In this document: positions 29,101-41,100 of the stretch, one piece after another
Layout of the letters: every line of letters starts with the position of its first letter
Numbering within the stretch: the stretch's first letter is position 1
Source: Fratercula arctica
Taxonomy: Eukaryota > Chordata > Aves > Charadriiformes > Alcidae
DNA length: 64,000 nucleotides
Direction of reading: 5' to 3'
Assembly: GCA_947846985.1 (NCBI GenBank)
Contig: CANTUZ010000014.1
Coordinates: 6,993,531-7,057,530 of the forward strand
Translations under genes and position numbers: made by a program
The notes under the pieces: generated by a model
The model's input: the letters and a program-made list of their open reading frames with translations, nothing else
What the model was told of the DNA's origin: nothing
Databases searched by the model: none

Positions 29101-32100
29101 TGGGGAGGGGGCATGTTCCCTGTGGGGCTGGGGCTGTGGGATGGCCGTGGGGTGGCCATGGGGTGACCATGGGGCGGCCGTGGGGCAGCTGTGGGTCGCT
29201 GTGGGTCACTGTGGGTCGCGCAGGGTGAAGGAGGAGCTGGCGCAGGAGCAGGGTGCCATGGGGATGGGGCTGTGGGGTGGCCATGGGGCGGCCGTGGGGC
29301 AGCTGTGGGTCGCTGTGGGTCACTGTGGGTCACTGTGGGTCGCGCAGGGTGAAGGAGGAGCTGGCGCAGGAGCAGGGTGCCATGGGGATGGGGCTGTGGG
29401 GCGGCTGTGGGGCGGCCGTGGGGCAGCTGTGGGTCGCTGTGGGTCGCTATGGGTCGCTGTGGGTCGGGCAGGGTGAAGGAGGAGCTGGCGCAGGAGCAGG
29501 ACGAGTTCCGGCGGCAGGTCCTGAACGGGCGGCAGCTGGCGCTGAAGGTCAGCGCAAACTCCGTCTACGGCTTCACCGGGGCCCAGGCCGGGCGCCTGCC
29601 CTGCCTCGAGATCTCCCAGGTGAGCCCCACGGCTGCCCCATAGCGCCCCACGGCTGCCCCATAGCGCCCCACGGCGCCCCACAGCATCCCCTGGTACCGC
29701 CCTGTGGCACAGCCCTGCAGCACTGTGGGGCAGGAGGGTGTCAGTCCTGCCTCGAGATCTCCCAGGTGAGCCCCACGGCTGCCCCACGGCTGCCCCATAG
29801 CGCCCCACGGCTGCCCCATAGCGCCCCACGGCGCCCCACAGCATCCCCCGGTACCGCCCTGTGGCACAGCCCTGCAGCGCTGTGGGGCAGGAGGGTGTCA
29901 GTCCTGCCTCGAGATCTCCCAGGTGAGCCCCACGGCTGCCCCACGGCTGCCCCATAGTGCCCCACGGCGCCCCATAGCGCCCCACAGCACCCCATGGTGT
30001 TGCCCCATGGCATGGCCCCGCAGTGCTGTGGGGCAGCAGGGCTCCTGCCCTGCCTCGAGATCTCCCAGGTGAGCCCCACGGCTGCCCCACAGCGCCCCAT
30101 GGCTGTGTCCCCACGTCCCCCCTGCCCCACATCCCCCCCTGCCCCACACTCCTGCCCCACGTCCCCCCCTCCCCCCCCCGCCCCATGGCATCCCCCGTGG
30201 TCCTGTGCCTCCCCTGCCCCACAGCACCCCCTGCCCCACACCCCCTGCCCCACCCCCTGCCCCACATCCCCCCCTGCCCCACAGCCTGCCCCACACCCCG
30301 TGTCCCCCCAGAGCGTGACGGCCTTCGGGCGGCAGATGATCGAGCAGACGAAGCAGCTGGTGGAGAGCAAATACTGCCTGGCCCAGGGCTTCCCCGCCGA
30401 CGCCAAGGTGGGGGGCGGCCGGGGGGGTCCCGGGGGGGTCCCTGGGGGGGGTCCCGGGGGGGTTTGGGGGTCACAGAGGGATTTTAGGGGCTTTGGGGGG
30501 GATTTGGGGGTCCGGGAGGGGGGGATCCTGGGGGTCCCGAGAGGGTTTTGGGGGGTTCTTGGGGGGGGGGGGGGGGTCCCAAGGGGCTGGGGGGGGTCCT
30601 GGGGGTCCTGGGGGGGCCCTGGGGGAGTTTCTGGGGGGGTTTTGGGGAGGTGTTTGGGGGCTTTGGGGGGTCCTGGGGGGGTGTTGGGGTCCGGGGGGGG
30701 GTGTTGGGGGTCCCGGGGGGTGTTGGGGGTCCCGGGGGGTGTTGGGGGTCCTGGGGGGGTTTGGGGGGTTTGGGGGTCTGGGGGGGGGTCCGGGGAGGGG
30801 GGGGGTCCTGGGGGTCCCAAGGGGGTTTTGGGGGTCCTGGGGGGTGGGGGGGGTCCTGGGGGAGTTCCTGGGGGGGCTTTGGGGAGGTGCTGGGGTGGGG
30901 TTTGGGGTCCTGGGGGGGGATTTGGGGATCCTGGGGGGGTTGGGTGTCCCTGGGGGTGTCCTGGGGGGGGGGGACAGGCCATGCCCCCCCAGGTGGTGTA
31001 CGGGGACACGGACTCGGTGATGTGCCGGGGGGGGGTTGGGGGTCCCGGGGGGGTCCCGGGGGGGGGGTGTCACACCCGGTGCCCCCCCAGGTGGTGTACG
31101 GGGACACGGACTCGGTGATGTCCCGGGGGGGTTGGGGGTCCCGGGGGGGTCCCGGGGGGGGGGGTGTGACACGGTGCCCCCCCAGGTGGTGTACGGGGAC
31201 ACGGACTCGGTGATGTCCCGGGGGCTTGGGGGTCCCGGGGGGGTCCCGGGGGGGGTGACACGGTGCCCCCCCCAGGTGGTTGTACGGGGACACGGACTCG
31301 GTGATGTCCCAGGGGGGGTTGGGGGTCCCGGGGGGGTCCCGGGGGGGGGGTGTGACACGGTGCCCCCCCAGGTGGTGTACGGGGACACGGACTCGGTGAT
31401 GTGCCGGGGGGGGGGTTGGGGGTCCCGGGGGGGTCCCGGGGGGGTGACACGGTGCCCCCCCAGGTGGTGTACGGGGACACGGACTCGGTGATGTCCCGGG
31501 GGCTTGGGGGTCCCGGGGGGGTCCCGGGGGGGGTGACACGGTGCCCCCCCAGGTGGTGTACGGGGACACGGACTCGGTGATGTCCCGGGGGGGGGTTGGG
31601 GGTCCCGGGGGGGTGTTGGGGGTCCCGGGGGGGTCCCGGGGGGGGTGTCACACCCGGTGCCCCCCCAGGTGGTGTACGGGGACACGGACTCGGTGATGTC
31701 CCGGGGGGGGTTGGGGGTCCCGGGGGGGTGTTGGGGGTCCCGGGGGGGTCCCGGGGGGGGTGTCACACCCGGTGCCCCCCCAGGTGGTGTACGGGGACAC
31801 GGACTCGGTGATGTGCCGCCTGGGGGTGCCCTCGGTGGCCGAGGCCATGGCCCTGGGCCGGGAAGCGGCCGCCTGGGTCTCGAGCCACTTCCCCCCCCCC
31901 ATCCGCCTGGAGTTCGAGAAGGTGGGGGGTCCCGGGGGGGTCCCGGTGTCCCCAGGGGGGTCCCTGGGGGGGCCCATGTGTCCCCAAGGGGGGGAGGCAT
32001 GTCCCCAAGGGGGTCCCCGAGGGGGTCCCAGTGTCCCCAGGGGGGGTCCCAATGTCCCCAGGGAGGGCCCTGTGTCCCCAGGGGGGGTCCCGATGTCCCT

Positions 32101-35100
32101 GGGGGGGGTCCGGTGTCCCCAAGGGGGTCCCCGGGGGGGTCCCGGTGTCACCAGGGGGGGTCCCGATGTCCCTGGGGGGGGCCCTGTGTCCCCAAGAGGG
32201 TCCCCGGGGGGGTCCTGATGTCCCCAGGGGGGGTCTGGTGTCCCCAAAGGGGTCCCTGGGGGGGTCCGGTGTCCCCAGGGGGGGTCCTGTGTCCCCAGAG
32301 GGGTCCCTGGGGGGGGTACTGTGTCCCCAAGGGGGGGAGGCATGTCCCCAAGGGGGTCCCCGAGGGGGTCCCAGTGTCCCCAGGGGGGGTCCCGATGTCC
32401 CCAGGGAGGGCCCTGTGTCCCCAGGGGGGTCCCCGGGGGGGTCCCGATGTCCCCAGGGGGGGTCTGGTGTCCCCAAGGGGGTCCCCGGGGGGGTCCGGTG
32501 TCCCCAGGGAGGGTCCTGTGTCCCCAAGGGGGTCCCTGGGGGGGCCCATGTGTCCCTAAGGGTGTCCTTAGGTTGGTCCCCACGTCCCTTGGGGGGGTCC
32601 CCATGTCCCCAAGGGGGTCCCCGGGGGGGTCCCAGTGTCCCCAGGGGGGGGTCCCGATGTCCCTGGGGGGGGTCCTGTGTCCCCAAGGGGGTCCCCGGGG
32701 GGGTCCCAGTGTCACCAGGGGGGGTCCCGATGTCCCTGGGGGGGGTCCTGTGTCCCCAGGGGGGTCCCTGGGGGGGTACTGTGTCCTCAGGGGGGTCCTG
32801 TGTCCCCAAGGGGGGGAGGCATGTCCCCAAGGGGGTCCCCGTGGGGGTCCCAGTGTCCCCAGGGGGGGTCCCAATGTCCCCAGGGAGGGCCCTGTGTCCC
32901 CAGGGGGGTCCCCGGGGGGGTCCCGATGTCCCCAGGGGGGGTCCGGTGTCCCCAGGGGGGGTCCTGTGTCCCCAGAGGGGTCCCTGGGGGGGCCCATGTG
33001 TCCCTAAGGGTGTCCTTAGGTTGGTCCCCACGTCCCTTGGGGGGGTCCCCATGTCCCCAAGGGGGTCCCGGGGGGGTCCCAGTGTCCCCAGGGGGGGTCC
33101 CGATGTCCCTGGGGGGGGTCCGGGGTCCCCAAGGGGGTCCCCGGGGGGGTCCCAGTGTCCCCAGGGGGGGTCCCGATGTCCCCAGGGAGGGCCCTGTGTC
33201 CCCAGGGGGGGTCCCGATGTCCCTGGGGGGGTCCCCATGTCCCCAAGGGGGTCCCCGAGGGGGTCCCAGTGTCCCCAGGGGGGTCCCGATGTCCCCAGGG
33301 GGGGTCCTGTGTCCCCAAGGGGGTCCCTGGGGGGGTCCGGTGTCCCCAAGGGGGTCCCTGGGGGGGCCCATGTGTCCCTAAGGGTGTCCTTAGGTTGGTC
33401 CCCACGTCCCTTTGGGGGGGGGGGGGGGTCCCCATGTCCCCAAAGGGGGGTGTCCCCGGGGGTGTCCCCCGTTGCGGCGGGGGGGGGGTCCCAGCCGAGG
33501 TGCCCCCCCCAGGTGTACTGGCCCTACCTGCTGATCAGCAAGAAGCGTTACGCCGGGCTCTGCTTCTCCTCCCGCCCCGAGGCCCCCGACGGCCTGGACT
33601 GCAAAGGGCTGGAGGCCGTCAGGCGCGACAACTGTCCCCTGGCCGCCAACCTCGTCACCGCCTGCCTGCGCCGCCTCCTGCTGCACCGGTGGGGGGGGGA
33701 CACGCGGGGGGGGCACGGGGGGGGGGTCCCGGCCTCCCTGGGGGGCTTGGGGGGGTTTGGGGGCTTTTCGGGGGGTTTGAGGGGTTTTGGGGGTTCGGGG
33801 CAATGGGGACACCCGGGGTGTCACCTCCGCCTGCGCCGCCTCCTGCTGCACCGGTGGGGGGGGGACACGCCGGGGGGGGCACGGGGGGGGGCCTGGGGGG
33901 TTTTGGGGGGGTTTTGGGGGGTTGGGGGGCTTCGGGGGGTTTTGGGGGGCTTCAGGGGGCAATGGGGACACCCTGGGGTGTCACCTCCCGCCTGCGCCGC
34001 CTCCTGCTGCACCGGTGGGGGGGGGACACGCCGGGGGGGGGCACGGCGGGGGGGTCCCCGGGCTCCCTGGGGGGGTTTGGGGGGGTTTGGGGGGGCCCCG
34101 GAGCCCCCTGTCCCTTCCAGGGGCTCATGGGGACACACTGTCCCCTCCGGGGACACCCTGGGGGGTGTGGGGGGGGTTGGTTCCTTCTGTGACCCCCCTT
34201 CCCCCCCCCAGGGACACCCTGGGGTGCTTTGGGGGTCCTGATGCCCCCCCCCCCGACCCCCCCGGGGACCCCATGGGGCGACGTGGGGCTTCCCTGACCC
34301 CCGTGTCCCCCCCCCCCAGGGACCCCGTGGGGGCAATGTGGGGTGACATGGGGGTCCCCCGGCCCCTCTTTGTCCCCCTGTGCCCCCCCTTTTCCCCCCC
34401 TAGAGACCCCATGGGGCACCGTGGGGCTCTGGGGGGGGGGTGTGGGGTGCCATGGGGGGGGCTGTGGGTCCCTGACCCCCCCTGTCCCCCCCCCAGGGAC
34501 CCGGCGGGGGCTGTGTGGGGTGCCCTGGGGGGGTGATGTGGGTCGCTGTGGGGTGATGTGGGGTACCGTGGGGGGGGTGTGGGTCGCTGTGGGGTGATGT
34601 GGGTCCCTGACCCCCCCTGTCCCCCCCCAGGGACCCGGCGGGGGTGATGTGGGGTGCCCTGGGGGGGTGATGTGGGTCACTATGGGGTGCCATGGGGGGG
34701 CTGTGGGGCTGTGGGGGGGTGCCATGGGGGGGGGCTGTGGGTCCCTGACCCCCCCCGTCCCCCCCAGGACCCGGTGGGGGTGATGTGGGGTGCCGTGGGG
34801 GGGTGATGTGGGTCGCTGTGGGGTGCCATGGGGCAGGGCTGTGGGGTGCCGTGGGGGGGTGATGTGGGTTGCTGTGGGTCGCCGTGGGGGGGCTGTGGGT
34901 CCCTGACCCCCCCGTCCCCCCCCAGGGACCCGGCGGGGGCTGTGTGGGGTGCCCTGGGGGGGTGATGTGGGTCGCTGTGGGGTGCCGTGGGGGGGATGTG
35001 GGGTGCCGTGGGGGGGGTGTGGGGTGCCGTGGGGGGGCTGTGGGGCTGTGGAGGGTGCCATGGGGGGGGCTGTGGGTCCCTGACCCCCCCGTCCCCCCCC

Positions 35101-38100
35101 AGGGACCTGGCGGGGGCTGTGTGGAGTGCCCTGGGGGGGTGATGTGGGTCGCTGTGGGGTGCCGTGGGGGTGATGTGGGGTGCCGTGGGGGGGTGTGGGG
35201 TGCCGTGGGGGGGCTGTGGGGCTGTGGGGGGTGCCATGGGGGGGCTGTGGGTCCCTGACCCCCCCTGTCCCCCCCCAGGGACCCGGCGGGGGCTGTGTGG
35301 GGTGCCCTGGGGGGGTGCTGTGGGGTGATGTGGGGTGCTGTGGGGGGGTGTGGGGTGCCGTGGGGGGGCTGTGGGGCTGTGGGGGGTGCCATGGGGGGGG
35401 CTGTGGGTCCCTGACCCCCCCGTCCCCCCCCAGGGACCCGGCGGGGGCTGTGTGGGGTGCCCTGGGGGGGTGCTGTGGGGGGGTGTGGGGTGCCATGGGG
35501 GGGTGTGGGGTGCCCTGGGGGGGTGATGTGGGTCGCTGTGGGTCGCCGTGGGGTGATGTGGGTCCCTGACCCTCCCTGTCCCCCCCCCCCAGGGACCCGG
35601 CAGGGGTGATGTGGGGTGCCCTGGGGGGGGTGATGTGGGTCGCTGTGGGGTGCCGTGGGGGTGATGTGGGGTGCCGTGGGGGGGTGTGGGGTGCCGTGGG
35701 GGGCTGTGGGGCTGTGGGGGGTGCCATGGGGGGGGCTGTGGGTCCCTGACCCCCCCTGTCCCCCCCAGGGACCCGGCGGGGGCTGTGTGGGGTGCCCTGG
35801 GGGGGTGCTGTGGGGTGCCGTGGGGGGGTGTGGGGTGCCGTGGGGGGGCTGTGGGGCTGTGGGGTGCCATGGGGGGGGCTGTGGGTCCCTGACCCCCCCT
35901 GTCCCCCCCCAGGGACCCGGCGGGGGGCGGTGGCGCACGCGCAGGAGGTGATCTCGGACCTGCTCTGCGACCGCGTCGACATCTCCCAGCTCGTCATCAC
36001 CAAGGAGCTCACGCGCGCGGCCGGCGCCTACGCGGCCCCCCAGGCCCACGTCCAGCTGGCCCAGAGGTGGGACCCCCCCCCCGCCACCCCCCCCGCGGGC
36101 ATCGCCCCCCCCCCCCGCACCCTGAAACAGGGACCCCCCCGCGGGCATCGCCCCCCCCCTGCACCCCAAACCGCCACCCCCCCGCGGGCATCATCCCCCC
36201 CATCCCAAAACAGGGACCCCCCCGCGGGCATCGCCCCCCCCTGCACCCCGAGACAGGGACCCCCCCGCGGGCATCGTCCCCCCCTGCACCCCAAAACAGG
36301 GAGCCCAAAACCAGGACCCCCCCCCCCCACCCCAAACCGGGAGCCCCCCCCATGGGCACCCCCCCACACCCTGAACCACGACCCCCCCCACGGGCATCGT
36401 CCCCCCCATCCCGAAACAGGGACCCCCCCACAGGCATCATCCCCCTGCACCCCGAGACAGGGACCCCCCCGCAGGCATCGCCCCCCCCATCCCGAAACAG
36501 GGGACCCCCCCCCACGGGCATCGCCCCCCTGCACCCCAAAACAGGGAGCCCAAAACCAGGACCCCCCCCCCCCCCCCCGAACCAGGACCCCCCCGCGGGC
36601 ATCACCCCCCCACACCCTGAAACAGGGACCCCGAAACCAGGACCCCCCCCCGCACCCCAAACCGGCACCCCCCCCCCCCAAACCACGCCCCCCCCACAGG
36701 CATCACCCCCCCCCCCGCACCCCAAACTGTGACCCCCCCGCGGGCATTGCCCCCCTGCACCCCAAAACAGGGACCCTGAAACCAGGACCCCCCCCCCCCA
36801 CCCTGAACTGGGACCCCCCCATGGGCATCACCCCCCCCACACCCCCCAAAACAGGGACCCCCCCCGCGGGCATCACCCCCCCACACACCCCGAACTGCGA
36901 CCCCCCTATGGGCATCGCCCCCCCCCACCCCAAAACAGGGACCCCGAAACCAGACCCCCCCCCCCCCACCCCGAACCGGGACCCCCCCATGGGCATCGCC
37001 CCCCCCCACACCCCGAACTGTGACCCCCCTACGGGCATTGCCCCCCCCACCCTGAAACAGGGACCCCCCCCGCAGGCATCGTCCCCCCCCCCCGAAACAG
37101 GGACCCCGAAACCAGGACCCCCCCACACCCCAAACCGGGAAACCCCCCCCCATGGGCACCCCCCCCACCCTGAACCACAACCCCCCCACGGGCATCGCCC
37201 CCCCCCATCCCGAAACAGGGACCCCCCCGCAGGCACTGCCCCCCCCACCCCGAAACAGGGACCCCGAAACAGGGATCCCCCCCATGGGCACCCCAAAATG
37301 GGCACCCCCAAGTAGAGACCCCCCCCGTGGGCACCCCAAAACCTGACCCCCCCCCAAAAAATAGGGAGCCCCAAATGGGGCCCCTGAACCAGGCGCCCCC
37401 CCCCCGCAGGGTGACCCCCAAATGGGAGCCCCAAAACTGCCCCCCCCCCACAATGGGTCCCCTCATGGGTGTCCCCAAACGGGGGGTGTCACCCGGTGCC
37501 CCCCCCCCCCAACAGGGGGTGTCCCCAAAGGGTGGTGTCCGGGGGGGGGGGGGGATTTGGGGGGGTGTCCCCGGGTGCCCCCCCCTCAGGGGGTGTCCCC
37601 AAAGGGGGGTGTCGGGGGGGGGTTGGGGGGTTGTCCCCAAAGGGGGGGTGTCACCCGGTGCCCCCCCCCCCAACAGGGGGTGTCCCCAAAGGGGGGTGTT
37701 TGGGGGGGGGGGTGGTGACCCGGTTGGGTGTCCCCAAAGGGGGGTGTCCAGGGGGGGGGATTTGGGGGGGGGTGTCACCGGGTGCCCCCCCTCAGGGGGT
37801 GTCCCCAAAGGGGGGTGTTTTGGGGGGGGGGTGGGGACCCGGTTGGGTGTCCCCAAAGGGGGGTGTTGGGGGGGGGGGGGGTTGGGGACCCCGTTGGGTG
37901 TCCCCAAAAGGGGGTGTCCGGGGAGGGGGGGGGTTGGGGACCCCGTTGGGTGTCCCCGAAGGGGGGTGTCACCGGCTGCCCCCCCCCAGGATGCGGCAGC
38001 GGGACCCCGGCAGCGCCCCGGCCCTGGGCGACCGCGTCCCCTACGTCATCGTCACCGGCACCAAGGGGGCGGCCGCCTACACCAAGTCCGAGGTGGGGGC

Positions 38101-41100
38101 ACGGGGGGGGGGGCACGGGGGGGGATATGGGGACACGGGGGGACATGGGGTGGGGGGACACGGGGGGACATGGGGGGACACTGGGGATATGGGTGGGGGG
38201 ACGCAGGGGGGGACACGGGGGGATATGGGGGGTGACACGGGGGGGGACACGGGGACATGGGGGGGGACACAGGGGGACTTGGGGGGGACACTGGGGGGAC
38301 ATGGGGACGTGGGGGTGACACGGGGGGGACACGGGGTGGGGGGCACTGGGGGGACACTGGGGATATGGGGACATGGCGGGGGGGGGACACGGTGACACAT
38401 GATGGGGACCCTGGGGTGGGGGGACACGGGGGGGGGGGCACTGGGGGGACATGGGGACAGTGGGGTGACACAGGGGATATGGGGACACGGGGGGACACGG
38501 GGTGGGGGACACGGGGGGAGGTGGCCGGGGGTGACGGGGGGGGGTGCTGGGGGTGACAGTGGTGGCGGGGGGGTTTGGGGGGGGACAGGGAGGTGGCAGG
38601 GGGTGACAGGCAGGTGCTGGGGGGGTGCGATGAGGGTGACAGGAGGGTGACGGGGGGTGGCAGAGGGTGACAGGGGGGTGACGGGGGGGTGCCGGGGGGG
38701 TGACAGGGGGGATGGAGGGGGGTGGCAGAGGGTGACAAGGGGGTGACAGGGGGTGCTGAGGGGTGACAGGGGGTGACAGGGGGTGACAGGGGGGTGGCGG
38801 GGGGATGGCAGAGGGTGACAAGGGGGTGACAGGGGGCTGACGGTTGACAAGGGGGTGACAGGGGGGTGACAGAGGGGTGCTGAGGGGTGACAGGGGGATG
38901 GCAGAGGGTGACAGGGGGGTGACAGGGGTGGTTGGGGGGTGCCGGGGGGGTGACAGGGGGTGCTGAGGGGTGACAAGGGGGTGATGGGGGTGACAGGGGG
39001 GTGGCGGGGGGATGGCAGAGGGTGACAAGGGGGTGACAGGGGGGTGCTGAGGGGTGACAGGGGGTGACAGGGGGGATTGGGGGGTGCCGTGACAGGGGGG
39101 TGCTGGGGGGGCTGTGACAGGGGGGTGGCGGGGGGTTGCCGGGGGTGTGACAGGGGGGTGACAGGGGTGTCCCCCCCCCAGGACCCCATCTACGCGCTGG
39201 AGCACGACCTGCCCATCGACACCCGCTACTACCTGGAGCAGCAGCTGGCGCGGCCCCTGCTCCGCATCTTCGAGCCCATCCTGGGCGAGGGCCGGGCCGA
39301 GAGCGTCCTCCTGCGTGAGCCGCCCCCGAAAAACACCCCCCGGACCCCCCCCCGGGACCCCCCCGGACCCCCCCCGCCCCAACACCCACCCTGGGACCCC
39401 CAAAATCCGCCCAGAGACCCCCAAAACGCCCCCTGGGACCCCTCGGTGCCATCCTGGGCGAGGGCCTGGCTGAGGGCGTCCTCCTGCGTGAGCCACCCCC
39501 AAACCCACCCCCCCGGACCCCCCCCCGGGACCCCCCCGGACCCCCCCCCCGCCCCAACACCCACCCTGGGACCCCCAAAACCCACCCTGGGACCCCCAAA
39601 ATCCGCCCAGAGACCCCAAAATCCCCCCAGACCCCTCGGTCCCATCCCGGGTGACAGCGTCCCCCTGGCCGAGTCACCCCAAAAACACCCCCCCCCCCGG
39701 ACACCCCCCCCCCAACACCCACCTGGGACCCCCAACACCCACCTGGGACCCCCAAAACCCACCCTGGGACCCCCAAAACGCCCCCTGGGACCCCTCGGTG
39801 CCATCCTGGGCGAGGGCCTGGCTGAGGGCGTCCTCCTGCGTGAGCCACCCCCAAACCCACCCCCCCGGACCCCCCCCCCGGGACCCCCCCGGGACCCCCC
39901 CCCGCCCCAACACCCACCCTGGGACCCCCAAAACCCACCCTGGGACCCCAAAACCCGCCCAGAGACCCCAAAATCCCCCCAGACCCCTCGGTCCCATCCC
40001 GGGTGACAGCGTCCCCCTGCCCGTCACCCCAAAAACACCCCCCCCCGGGACACCCCCCCCCAACACCCACCTGGGACCCCCAAAACCCACCCTGGGACCC
40101 CCAAAATCCACCCTGGGACCCCCAAAACGCCCCCTGGGACCCCTCGGTGCCATCCTGGGCGAGGGCCGGGCCAACAGTGTCCTCCTGCGTGAGCCACCCC
40201 CGAAAAACACCCCCCGGACCCCCCCCCCGGACCCCCCCGGACCCCCCCCCTGCCCCAACACCCACCTGGGACCCCCAAAACCCACCCTGGGACCCCAAAA
40301 TCCCAATGCCCCCCCCCAAACCCCTCTGGGCGCCCCCCACATTCCTCTGGGACCCCCCAAAAACCCCTCAGGGCCCCCCCAAATCCTTAAGACCCCCCCC
40401 AAAACCCCTCTGCCCCCCCAAAATCCTTCTGGACCCCCCCAAACCCCTCTGCCCCCCCCCAAATCCTTCTGGGCCCCCCCAAATCCTTACGAGCCCCCCC
40501 AAAACCCCTCTGGGCCCCCCCCAAACCTCTCTGGGCCCCCCCAAAATCCTTCTGGGCCCCCCCAAACCCCTCTGCCCCCCCCAAAACTACTCTGCCCCCC
40601 CCCTAAAATCCTTCTGGCCCCCCCCAAATCCTTAAGACCCCCCCAAAACCCCTCTGCCCCCCCCCAAAATCCTTCTGGGCCCCCCCCAAATCCTTACAAG
40701 CCCCCCCAAACCCCTCTGCTCCCCCCAAAATCCTTACGAGCCCCCCCAAGCCCCTCTGCCCCCCCCCCCAAATCCTTCTGGGCCCCCCCGAAATCCTTAC
40801 GAGCCCCCCCAAACCCCCCCCCCCCCCAGCCAAATCCCCCAGCCCCCCCCCCCCCCCAAACCCCTCCCCCCTAAGGGAACCCCCCCTGCCCCGGGGGCTC
40901 CCCTGGGGAATTGGGGGGTCGGGGTTGGGGGGGGGAGGACACCCCCCCCCCGACACCCCCCCCCGTTTATTTCTGCCCCCCCAGGGGGGGAGCACACGCG
41001 CTGCAAGACGCTGCTGACGGCCAAAGTGGGGGGGCTCATGGCCTTCGCCACCCGGCGCAGCACCTGCGTGGGCTGCCGGGCCGTGCTGCCCCACAGCCGT

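Noticed and set aside
30991..31783. Multiple YGDTDS motifs read as a protein with repeated active sites
   Set aside because: The copies are in changing frames, separated by G-runs and each preceded by an acceptor. Only the last continues into the conserved exon.
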